Assembly (NCBI GenBank): GCA_044225205.1
Contig: JBGAIY010000281.1
Location: 1-10,179 of the forward strand
Reading direction: 5' to 3'
DNA from: JAEUJT01 sp044225205
GTDB taxonomy: Bacteria > Myxococcota > Myxococcia > Myxococcales > Myxococcaceae
DNA: 10,179 nucleotides
Position 1 is the first letter of the stretch; each line of letters opens with the position of its first letter. Positions 1 to 6,254 of this stretch are shown here, piece after piece. Below the pieces are notes generated by a model. The model made no database searches and was not told where the DNA came from. It saw only the letters and a program-made list of their open reading frames with translations. The translations under genes and the position numbers were made by a program.

Positions 1-1135
1 GGTGCCGAACTTGACGCCGGCGACGTCGACGCGGGCCCGGTCGATGCTGGAACCGTCGACGCCGGGCCACCGTTCGTCTTCGACGCGGGCGTTTGCGCGG
101 GGCTGCCTCCCGGTGCCCCGCAAACCGAGCCGTGGGCCCGCCAACGCACCACCGTCGACTTGCCCGACGACTTCGCCGACGAATACCAAGTGCACGTGCT
201 CTACGTCGAACCCGCCGACCGCACCGCAGCCGTGCAGCTCGACGTGACCGGCGCCCTTCGCCGCACCGTCAGCGCGTTCAACACCTGGCTGGCCACCCGC
301 ACGGGCGGCCCGAAGCTGCGCTTCGACACCTGCGGCGGTACCCTCGACGTGACGTACGTGAAGCTCGCGCTCGGTGAAAACGAGGTCGCCACCGGAGACG
401 CGACGTCGGGCCCCGTCTTCATTCGCGACCGGCTCGAGGCCGAACTCTCGAAAACCTTTCACGACCCCAAAAAGCTCTACCTCGTCTACTGGGACGGCCT
501 GGCCTACGGCCACTGCGGCGGCGCGCCCCTGCCTCCCGACCTGTTGGGCCACATGACCGGGCTGTTCGTCGGTGGCATTTACCAGGCGACCTTCTTGACG
601 AGCCCCGCCGCCACCGGCGCCACCACGCTTTCGGTGTATTCGACGTCAGAAATGGGGCTCCCCGCTGCGCCCTTCGACGGCAAGCTCGGCGCCGAGACGA
701 TCAAAGGCCGGCACCACCCAGCCACACCCCGCGCTCGAGACCCTGCGCGCCGCCACCAAAATACCCGACTGTCGGGCCAACAAATTCTCAGCCGACGGCC
801 AAGCCCTCGCCTATTGGGAAATGTCGGCCGCCCACGAATGCATGCACCCCCTCGGCATCGTCTCGGCGGGTGCCCCCGACGGCGCGCAGCCTCCCATTGC
901 TTCTGGCCACCTGGGCCCTGGGTCTGATGCCGGCGTCTACGACCTCATGTACCAAGGCACCGCGAACTGGGGTTGCTCGCGCGCGGCGACGAACGCCACG
1001 ACGTCGCCGTGCAAGCTCGACCCCGGGCACCGAAACTACTTTCAGCTGCCCGCAGGCTCGGGGCTCGCTGACTTGGCCAAGAGCGTGTTTCTCGAGCCGA
1101 AGGCGCCCGACGCGGTGCCTCCGGCAGGGTGGTGA
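1..1135 (+). pseudogene. Secreted zincin-like metalloprotease, 5' end outside window, internal frameshift near 700
   Basis: The frame is open from base 1 and starts inside a 'VDAG' linker (DAG repeated five times by base 90), as in exported myxobacterial proteins. The N-terminal part reads in frame 1 up to about 'GAETIK' (base 702). Downstream, frame 1 becomes Arg-rich nonsense, while frame 2 gives a sensible continuation (AGTTQPHPALETL, then CRANKFSADG) to the stop at 1133-1135. One extra base around 698-712 explains this. The frame-2 part carries HECMHPLG (833-856), an HExxHxxG zinc motif; a later GH (905-910); DLMY (941-952), like a Met-turn; and LDPGHRNYF. From memory, this order (HExxHxLG, distant GH, DLMY, LDxGHxxYF) matches a family of secreted actinobacterial and myxobacterial proteins of zincin type. 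Activity is inferred only. The frameshift may be a true mutation or a sequence error; if real, the catalytic motif is lost. Confidence 0.72.
10..90 (+). repeat. Imperfect 15-bp repeats encoding a VDAG linker
   Basis: Four units with a 15-bp period at 10-66 encode L/V-D-A-G-x, and a further DAG follows at 82-90. Synonymous differences (gacgccggc, gacgcgggc, gatgctgga) show that the peptide rather than the DNA is kept. This is a flexible Asp/Ala/Gly linker after an unseen N-terminus, probably a signal peptide. The phosphatase and Cys-rich lipoprotein in this window also carry DAG units. Confidence 0.6.
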
Positions 1136-1137
1136 AC

Positions 1138-1632
1138 GTGAAGTTTCTCAAAATGATTGCCACGCCCACCGTGATGGGGGCGTTTCTGTTGTCGGGCACG
1201 ACCGGCGTGTTGATGTTCTTCGACGCCGAAACGCCGTTCAACAAGCGGGCCCATGAAATGTTCGGCTGGGCCATGGTGCTCGGGGTGTTCGCACACGTGG
1301 CGACGAATTGGCCGTCGTTCAAGTTGTACTTTTCGAAGACCCGAAAGACGACCTTCGTCATCGTCGGGGCCTTCGCGGCCATCTTGGCGGGGTCGTTCTA
1401 CAACCCACCTCAGGCGCAAGGCCCTTCGCCGGCTCGGCTCGCACTCAATGCCTTGGCCACGGCCCCCTTGACCGCCGTCGCCGCGGTCGCCGGCCAAAGC
1501 CCCGAAAACGTCGTACAGGCCCTCGCCGCAGCCGGTTTCAAACCCACCGGCCCGAACGCGACCATTCGCGAAATTGCCGGAGACGACCGAGAAGCCCAGG
1601 CCCACGCCTACGAAGCCATTTTTCACCGGTAG
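1138..1632 (+). CDS. DUF4405-type membrane protein (cytochrome b561-like helices)
   Basis: This is a 164-residue integral membrane protein from the GTG at 1138. Hydrophobic helices lie at about residues 8-28, 40-58 and 73-88. Helix 2 is flanked by His39 (AHEMFGW) and holds His53 in FAHVATNW. This H-x(13)-H pattern followed by N-W is what I associate with the DUF4405 family, in which the histidines resemble heme ligands of small b-type cytochromes; heme binding is inference. The C-terminal half (about 92-164) is Ala-rich, soluble and probably helical, and I do not recognise it. The start is uncertain: GTGs at 1129 and 1132 overlap the preceding stop, but 1138 has the best upstream purine stretch (agggtgg). 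It follows the protease remnant by two bases, so the two were probably co-transcribed. Confidence 0.8.
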   Translation: MKFLKMIATPTVMGAFLLSGTTGVLMFFDAETPFNKRAHEMFGWAMVLGVFAHVATNWPSFKLYFSKTRKTTFVIVGAFAAILAGSFYNPPQAQGPSPARLALNALATAPLTAVAAVAGQSPENVVQALAAAGFKPTGPNATIREIAGDDREAQAHAYEAIFHR

Positions 1633-1636
1633 CCGC

Positions 1637-2656
1637 GTGGGTGACGCGCGCGAACTGTTTGCCTCGTGCACCCCGGGCCTCGAGGGGGCGCTCGCCGAAG
1701 AGCTGCGCGCACTCGGGCTCGACCGGGTTCAGCCCGTGGCCGGCGGCGTCGAGGCGCGGGGTGACTACGCCACCGTCAACCGCGGCTCGCGCATCGCCAG
1801 CCGGGTGTTGTGGCGGCTTGGCTCGGCCCCCAACCCTTCGGCCCTGAAGTCGGTCGTGAAGTTGCCCGCGCCTTGGCCCGTGGTGGTTGAAGGCGGCGAC
1901 CGCGCGTGGCAAGCGGCGGCTGAATCGGCCTGGGGTGGGGCGGCGAGCAAACCCGACGAGTCGTTGCACCTGCAGCTGCGCCTGAACCGCGGCGCGTGCG
2001 TCGTCAGCGTCGACACCTCGGGGCCGTTGCTGCACTTTCGTGGCTACCGCCAAGAAGTGGGCCGCGCCCCGATGCGCGAAACCCTGGCCGCTGGCATGTT
2101 GCGCCTTGCGAAGCACGACCCCCTCCGCCCCTTGCACGACGTGATGTGCGGGTCGGGCACCTTGCTCATCGAGGCCGCCGAAGCAGCGGCTGGGCTCGCT
2201 CCTGGTCGAAACCGACACTTCGCATTCGAAGCGTGGCCGGGGGCGACGCCGCCTCCGGTTTGGCCAGCGCCCGTGCCGCCGGCGGCTCCCATCATCGGTA
2301 CCGACCTCAACGCCGGGGCGCTCGGCACCGCGCGCCGCAACGCCAAGCGCGCGGGCGTGCTCGACCGGTTGACCCTCGAGCGCGCCGACGCGACGAAGCT
2401 CTCAAAACGCCCCGACCTCGCCGCCGGCCTCGTCGTGGCCAACTTGCCCTACGGCAAACGCGTCGGAGAACGTTCGGAATTGGGCTCGCTGTACCGCGCG
2501 CTCGGCCTTTCGGTGAGACGCGCCTACCCCGGTTGGCGCTTCGCGTTCTTGCTCGAAGACGGCGCCGACTGGCTCGGCCTGCCGATCACCGAGCGCTTCT
2601 CGGTCGCCAATGGCGGCCTTCGCTGCGAGCTGGTGGTGGGTACCGTGCCTGCGTGA
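1637..2656 (+). CDS. THUMP-domain class I SAM-dependent RNA guanine-N2 methyltransferase (RlmL/Trm14-like)
   Basis: This is a 339-residue protein from the GTG at 1637, four bases after the previous stop. A TTG at 1574 would add 21 residues, largely Pro/Thr/Lys, and overlap the upstream gene by 59 bases; neither start has a clear Shine-Dalgarno. The N-terminus (LFASCTPGLEGALAEEL) and the region to about residue 135 look like a THUMP RNA-binding domain ending in LLHFRGYR. The Rossmann methyltransferase part has DVMCGSGTLLIEAA (168-181, SAM motif I), IGTDLN (220-225, acidic ribose-binding motif) and the catalytic N-x-P-Y motif as ANLPYGKR (268-275). Known members of this group make N2-methylguanosine in 23S rRNA (RlmL, G2445) or in tRNA position 6 (Trm14/THUMPD3). 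The NLPY form rather than NPPY is closer to the tRNA group as I recall it, so the target is left open. Length fits a single-domain enzyme, not the RlmKL fusion. Confidence 0.88.
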   Translation: MGDARELFASCTPGLEGALAEELRALGLDRVQPVAGGVEARGDYATVNRGSRIASRVLWRLGSAPNPSALKSVVKLPAPWPVVVEGGDRAWQAAAESAWGGAASKPDESLHLQLRLNRGACVVSVDTSGPLLHFRGYRQEVGRAPMRETLAAGMLRLAKHDPLRPLHDVMCGSGTLLIEAAEAAAGLAPGRNRHFAFEAWPGATPPPVWPAPVPPAAPIIGTDLNAGALGTARRNAKRAGVLDRLTLERADATKLSKRPDLAAGLVVANLPYGKRVGERSELGSLYRALGLSVRRAYPGWRFAFLLEDGADWLGLPITERFSVANGGLRCELVVGTVPA

Positions 2657-2838
2657 GTTCGTGGCCCGCGCAGCGGGTTCGTTCGAAGCCCAAGACGAAC
2701 GTGCCCAAGCCTCCAGTTCTTCGTCGTGCCGCCGACGCGCTCGGCCTTTTCAGCACGCGGGCGAGCCCGAACCCCGAGGCTCCACCGGCGCAGGGCAGGG
2801 CGCGAGCAGAACGAACCGGGGCGCCCACGTTCAATTGA
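2653..2838 (+). CDS. Possible 61-residue ORF overlapping the methyltransferase stop
   Basis: A GTG at 2653 overlaps the methyltransferase stop as GTGA, an arrangement that permits re-initiation. The frame stays open for 61 codons, and about three quarters of codons end in G or C. The predicted peptide is rich in Arg, Pro and Ala, with a short helical stretch (VLRRAADALGLF), and has no motif I recognise. Against it, the composition resembles GC-rich non-coding DNA, the frame also runs on as a shadow through the upstream gene, and a hairpin with a short T-tract (2731-2750) lies inside it. If not coding, this is simply the 185-base convergent intergenic region. Confidence 0.2.
   Translation: MSSWPAQRVRSKPKTNVPKPPVLRRAADALGLFSTRASPNPEAPPAQGRARAERTGAPTFN
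2731..2750 (+). terminator. Weak candidate intrinsic terminator after the methyltransferase gene
   Basis: A 5-bp stem (gccga 2731-2735, tcggc 2741-2745) with a 5-base loop is followed by ctttt. It lies 75 bases after the methyltransferase stop, on the strand where a T-tract is needed. The stem and T-run are both short, so this is a modest candidate. Confidence 0.35.
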
Positions 2839-2848
2839 CGTTCAATTG
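2827..2848. repeat. Perfect 11-bp tandem duplication at a convergent gene end
   Basis: acgttcaattg occurs twice head to tail (2827-2837, 2838-2848). The minus-strand ybaK-like stop (2842-2844) lies in the second copy, and the stop of the possible 61-codon ORF (2836-2838) spans the junction. It looks like a simple slippage duplication. Confidence 0.7.
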
Positions 2849-3318
2849 GCGGCCGCGCAGTCGACCAACGTCGGCTCGAGCACCCGCACCAGCTCGCTGG
2901 GCACCAAGCTGCACAACAACCCGCGCCGACCCGCGTTGATGAACACACGCTCGAGCGACACGATCGACCGCTCGCAGTAGACGGGCAGCGCCTTTTTCGT
3001 ACCGAACGGCGACGTGCCGCCCACCAAGTAGCCAGAATGCCGCTGGGCCACCTCGGGTTTGCACGGCTGAACGGTCTTCACCTTCATTTGGCGCGCCAGC
3101 GCTTTGAGACCCACTTCACGGTCGCCGTGCATGAGCACCATGAAGGGCGCTTTCGCGTCGTCTTCGAACACCAGCGTCTTCACCACGCTGTGCTCGTCGA
3201 CCCCGAGCTTCTGCGACGACACTTTCGTGCCGCCGTGCTCTTCGTAGTCGTACGGGTGCAGCGTGAAAGTGACGCCGCGCTGCTTCAAGTACGCGGTCGC
3301 CGGGGTCTCCGCGCTCAC
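2842..3318 (-). CDS. ybaK: Cys-tRNA(Pro)/Cys-tRNA deacylase, YbaK family
   Basis: This 158-residue cytosolic protein closely matches the length of E. coli YbaK (159). The family hydrolyses tRNA(Pro) mischarged with cysteine, in trans to prolyl-tRNA synthetase. Visible features are the N-terminal TPATAYLKQRGV segment, Lys47 in SVVKTLVFE (the conserved lysine of the INS/YbaK superfamily), MHGDREVGLKALAR at about 63-76, and GGTSPFGTKKALPV (100-113) with the family's G-x-S-P-F-G loop. The GTG start is chosen because it overlaps the phosphatase stop as GTGA and gives the usual family length. An open frame extends far upstream on the minus strand, but it is an Arg-rich shadow of the phosphatase gene. 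The four-base overlap implies translational coupling to the phosphatase, although no functional link between the two is known to me. Confidence 0.93.
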   Translation of the reverse strand: MSAETPATAYLKQRGVTFTLHPYDYEEHGGTKVSSQKLGVDEHSVVKTLVFEDDAKAPFMVLMHGDREVGLKALARQMKVKTVQPCKPEVAQRHSGYLVGGTSPFGTKKALPVYCERSIVSLERVFINAGRRGLLCSLVPSELVRVLEPTLVDCAAAN

Positions 3319-4493
3319 TTGGTGATGGTACGCGTGAACTGCGCCACGCCGTCGCCATTGTAGAAGGTACCGGTGAACGACGTCGCGTCGATGACGACGT
3401 AGATGAAACCCACGCTCTCGGCGCGCCAGTAGTACGGGTTTTTGCCCGCCGAATCGAACGGCGTCACGCTCGCGCCACCACCCGAGACGATGATCTCGGT
3501 GTTGATCGTCGAGCCCGAGCGCGTGCAGGTCGACTTGATCCATTCGAGTTCGTGGTCGTGACCGTTCATGTACACGTCGGCGAGGCCGCACACTTTCTCG
3601 TCGACGAACGCTTTGACGCCCTCGCCATTGACGTAGGGCAACCAATTGAGCCCGTCGTAGTCGCCCGCGTTGCCGTGGCGCCCGTTCGACAAATACGTGT
3701 GGTGCCCAAGGGCGATTTTCCACTTCGCGGTCGAGGCCGGCAGCCATTGGTCGAAGTCTGATTTGACGGCGCTGTCTTTCTTGAACATCGACAAGTTCGT
3801 GTCGGCGACGAAGAAGTCGGCCGGCCCGAAGCTGAACTTGTAGTGCTGCGACGGCAACACCCACTTCGGGTTCACCTTCGAGTAGTCGACTTCGTTCTGC
3901 TCTTTGCCGAACTCGGTGCCTTTGCCGTCGCCGCCGTAGTCGTGGTTGCCCAAGACCACGTAGAACGGCGCGTCGACGTTGGCGTACGGCTGCACGAACG
4001 CGGTTTGCCACTGCGGGTCGGTCGTCGACGTCACGCCCGACTCATAGAAGTTGTCGCCCAGCAGCGTGACGAAGTCGCACCCTTGCGCCACGCACAGCGC
4101 ACCAATCGCGTCGCCGACTCGCTTCTGGTCAGCGTTGCCTTTGCCTTGGTCTCCGAGCGCCACGAAGCGCACGACCCCAGGCGTCAACGTGCCACCGTCG
4201 CGCGGAGTGAACAGCCCACCGTCGGTCACGCTGGTGCCCGCATCGAACGGCGTGCCCGAATCGACCCGACCGGCGTCGAGGGTCGGGCTCACGCCTCCAC
4301 CACCGCCGCCCGTGCCTCCACCAGCACCGCCACCGCTGCCAGCGTCGACCACGCTCGCTCCACCGCCACCAGCACCTCCACCCGTTTCGTCGCCGCCACC
4401 CCCGCCGCCACCGCCCGCGGCGATGACCGGCTTCACCCCGCAGCCAACCGACAAGCATGTGACGCAGAGCGCAAGAATTGAACGTTGAATCAT
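3315..4493 (-). CDS. Lipoprotein metallophosphoesterase, tartrate-resistant (purple) acid phosphatase type
   Basis: This is a 392-residue exported lipoprotein. A short signal peptide with a hydrophobic core (ILALCVTCL) ends in the lipobox LSVGC (Cys18). A low-complexity Gly-rich linker with DAG units follows (about 27-105), so the enzyme probably sits outside the inner membrane. The catalytic domain (107-392) shows the metallophosphoesterase motifs in order: GDQG (114-117), GDNFY (146-150), GNHD (182-185), GHH (263-265) and GHDH (311-314). The spacing and the Tyr in GDNFY match tartrate-resistant acid phosphatase, where Asp, Asp/Tyr, Asn and three His bind a dinuclear centre; the equivalents here are D115, D147, Y150, N183, H264, H312 and H314. 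All ligands are present, so it is probably an active phosphomonoesterase, but the substrate is unknown. The ATG start has GAGG nine bases upstream (plus-strand cctc 4503-4506). Its stop overlaps the ybaK start. Confidence 0.92.
   Translation of the reverse strand: MIQRSILALCVTCLSVGCGVKPVIAAGGGGGGGGDETGGGAGGGGASVVDAGSGGGAGGGTGGGGGGVSPTLDAGRVDSGTPFDAGTSVTDGGLFTPRDGGTLTPGVVRFVALGDQGKGNADQKRVGDAIGALCVAQGCDFVTLLGDNFYESGVTSTTDPQWQTAFVQPYANVDAPFYVVLGNHDYGGDGKGTEFGKEQNEVDYSKVNPKWVLPSQHYKFSFGPADFFVADTNLSMFKKDSAVKSDFDQWLPASTAKWKIALGHHTYLSNGRHGNAGDYDGLNWLPYVNGEGVKAFVDEKVCGLADVYMNGHDHELEWIKSTCTRSGSTINTEIIVSGGGASVTPFDSAGKNPYYWRAESVGFIYVVIDATSFTGTFYNGDGVAQFTRTITK
4290..4415 (-). repeat. Low-complexity Gly-rich linker coding region
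   Basis: This codes for residues 27-68 of the phosphatase lipoprotein, almost entirely Gly with Ala, Ser, Thr and one DAG. The DNA is an irregular array of cca/ccg/ccc triplets on the plus strand, not a fixed-unit tandem repeat. It creates long Pro-rich shadow frames on the plus strand. It presumably tethers the catalytic domain away from the membrane. Confidence 0.65.
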
Positions 4494-4633
4494 GGTGTGG
4501 CGCCTCGAGAGAAAACGGTGTTCGCGTCTTACGAGGGCTTACACCTGCTGGTCAAACGCGCTCGATGCGCGCCGGCAATTTTTGCGGAGCACAGATGCCC
4601 CAGACCAGGCCGAATGGGGTAGAGAGCGCCGCC
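4494..4633. promoter_or_regulatory. Divergent intergenic region between phosphatase and dipeptidase genes
   Basis: These 140 bases must hold both promoters, because the flanking genes are divergent and start at 4493 and 4634. A Shine-Dalgarno-like GAGG for the minus gene lies at 4503-4506. No convincing -35/-10 pair or operator stands out; a short AT patch (aattttt, 4579-4585) is the only low-GC spot. Confidence 0.4.
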
Positions 4634-6025
4634 ATGTCTTCGACGCGCGCGCCGCTTTCACACTTTGAAGCCCACAAGAAGAACTACCTCGACGACCTCA
4701 AGCACCTCGTTCGAATTCCCTCCGTGTCGTTTGACGGTTTCGACCCGGCGCAGGTGCGTCGGAGCGCCGAGGCCACCGCCACGCTGCTGCGCGCCCGCGG
4801 CTTTGAAAATGTTCAGCTCCTCGAGGTCGAAGGCGCTCACCCCTACGTGTTCGGCGAACTGCTCAAAGCGCCGGGCAAGCCCACGTTGCTCTTGTACGCT
4901 CACCACGACGTTCAGCCCGCCGGCGACGAGTCGATGTGGCGCTCGCCCCCGTTCGAGCCGGTCGAACGCGACGGTCGGCTCTGGGGGCGCGGCTCCGCCG
5001 ACGACAAAGCGGGCATCGTCGTGCACACCAGCGCCGTCGAATCGTGGCTCAAGGCCGCGGGGCAGCTGCCCCTCAACGTGAAGATCTTGGTCGAAGGCGA
5101 AGAAGAAATCGGTTCTGACCACCTGTCGGCGTTCTTGAAGACCCACCGCAAGTTGATGGCCGCCGACGCCATTGTGCTCACCGACACGAGCAACTTCGAC
5201 ACCGGGTTGCCCAGCATCACCACCGCGCTGCGCGGCTTGGTCACCGTCGACGTCGAAGTGCGCGCACTCAAGCAGTCGTTGCACTCCGGCATGTGGGGCG
5301 GCCCCGTGCCCGACGCCACCATGGCCCTGTGCAAAATGCTGGCCTCGCTCACCAACGCCGACGGCTCCATCGCCATACCGGGCGTGCTCGACAAAGTGCG
5401 CCCGCTCACCGTCGAAGAAAAGGCGTCGATCGCGGCGCTGCCCGGAGACCGAGAGCACTTTCGCCGCCAAGCGGGGTTGTTGCCCGGAGTCGAGCTCATG
5501 GGAGGCACCCGCCACCCGTGGGAAACGAACTGGCGCCAGCCCTCGCTCGCCATCAATGCCATTCAGGCGTCGTCACGCAAAGATGCCCGCAACATCGTCA
5601 CCGAGTCGGCCTGGGCCAGAGTCGGCATTCGCATCGTGCCTGACCTCGACCCCGCCGACGTGCAGCAAAAGCTGATCGACGCCCTCAAAAAGGCCACGCC
5701 CTGGGGCCTCGAATGCACCGTCACACCCGAGTCGACCGCCAAGTGGTGGTACACCGACCCCTCTGGCCCGGCTTTTCAAGCGGCGTTTCGCGCGCTCGAG
5801 CAAGGGTACGGCGTCAAAGCCGTCGCCATTGGCTGCGGCGGGTCGATACCCTTCGTCGAACCGTTCGCGAAAGAACTCGGCGGCGTGCCCGCGCTCCTGA
5901 TCGGCGTCGAAGACCCGTACACCAACGCGCACTCTGAAAACGAAAGTCTCCACATTGGCGACTGGGAAAAGGCCGTGAAGAGCGCCATCGTGCTCTACAG
6001 CGAGATCGCCGCTTCCCTGCGCTGA
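4634..6025 (+). CDS. M20-family metallopeptidase (dipeptidase, carnosinase/CNDP-like)
   Basis: This is a 463-residue cytosolic enzyme without a signal peptide. Dinuclear zinc peptidase motifs are complete: AHHDVQP (89-95; His90 ligand, Asp92 catalytic), GRGSADDKAG (118-127; bridging Asp123), EGEEEIGS (154-161; Glu157 general base, Glu158 ligand), Asp184 in LTDTSN, and NAHSENE (431-437; His433 ligand). LHSGMWGG (216-223) matches the dimerisation-lid His segment of mammalian CNDP dipeptidases (LHSGVFGG), and GCGGSIPF lies at 400-407. Length and motifs fit the M20 dipeptidase branch rather than shorter ArgE/DapE. The likely role is hydrolysis of dipeptides; exact substrate is unknown. The ATG at 4634 begins the family-like N-terminus after a purine stretch (ggtagagag). 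The frame stays open back to 4478, but that extension is Cys/Arg-rich, overlaps the divergent phosphatase start and is unlikely to be translated. It is transcribed alone and ends in a hairpin terminator. Confidence 0.93.
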   Translation: MSSTRAPLSHFEAHKKNYLDDLKHLVRIPSVSFDGFDPAQVRRSAEATATLLRARGFENVQLLEVEGAHPYVFGELLKAPGKPTLLLYAHHDVQPAGDESMWRSPPFEPVERDGRLWGRGSADDKAGIVVHTSAVESWLKAAGQLPLNVKILVEGEEEIGSDHLSAFLKTHRKLMAADAIVLTDTSNFDTGLPSITTALRGLVTVDVEVRALKQSLHSGMWGGPVPDATMALCKMLASLTNADGSIAIPGVLDKVRPLTVEEKASIAALPGDREHFRRQAGLLPGVELMGGTRHPWETNWRQPSLAINAIQASSRKDARNIVTESAWARVGIRIVPDLDPADVQQKLIDALKKATPWGLECTVTPESTAKWWYTDPSGPAFQAAFRALEQGYGVKAVAIGCGGSIPFVEPFAKELGGVPALLIGVEDPYTNAHSENESLHIGDWEKAVKSAIVLYSEIAASLR

Positions 6026-6026
6026 T

Positions 6027-6052
6027 CGGGCCCCTACGAAGCCCGCTTTTTT
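6027..6052 (+). terminator. Intrinsic terminator of the dipeptidase gene
   Basis: Stem cgggc (6027-6031) and gcccg (6041-6045), with a nine-base loop, is followed by C and six Ts (6047-6052). It begins two bases after the dipeptidase stop. It separates that gene from the leader of the next. Confidence 0.65.
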
Positions 6053-6254
6053 CTCAGCCGCTGCGACTCAAATTCTCGCTCAGAATTAATTCCGAATTGT
6101 TGCGGGCTCGTGACCAAGCCGGCCACGCAACTGCTTGAATTAAGACCTCTTTTTTGTTTGTGAAATGGCGAAACTCGCGTTGGGGCGAAACGACAATGGC
6201 TGTGTATCGCCTACCCAATCCCACTTCGCCCCACCTCAAGAAAGAGAGCTTCCC
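6053..6254 (+). promoter_or_regulatory. AT-rich, repeat-containing leader/promoter of the unknown 178-residue protein
   Basis: This stretch is far richer in A/T than the rest of the window. It contains the palindrome gaattaattc (6083-6092) with further gaatt half-sites at 6094-6098 and 6137-6141. A split stem follows: gttgcg (6099-6104) pairs with cgcaac (6126-6131), and ggct (6105-6108) with agcc (6117-6120). A T-rich patch (6148-6159) comes next. A 9-bp inverted repeat, tggggcgaa (6181-6189) and ttcgcccca (6225-6233), lies just before the purine-rich ribosome-binding stretch aagaaagagag (6238-6248). ttgaat (6135-6140) could be a -35 element, but the downstream tgaaat (6161-6166) is 20 bases away, so the promoter is not fixed. 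A regulated promoter, a structured 5' UTR, or both are possible. Confidence 0.45.

Noticed and set aside
1996..2838. Long plus-strand ORF (280 codons)
   Set aside because: Arg/Pro-rich shadow of the methyltransferase frame; only its last 61 codons lie outside that gene and were listed separately at low confidence.
2842..4011. 389-codon minus-strand ORF as one gene
   Set aside because: Only the last 158 codons are YbaK-like; the upstream part is an Arg-rich shadow of the phosphatase gene, and a GTGA overlap gives the natural start.
4051..4488. Pro-rich plus-strand ORF
   Set aside because: It is the antisense reading of the Gly-rich linker of the phosphatase lipoprotein.
4478..4633. 52-codon N-terminal extension of the dipeptidase
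   Set aside because: It overlaps the divergent phosphatase start, has Cys/Arg-rich composition and no family similarity; ATG at 4634 fits the family.
6165..6254. Upstream ATG start for the 178-residue protein
   Set aside because: It would translate the leader inverted repeat; the ATG at 6255 has a strong purine-rich ribosome-binding stretch at correct spacing.
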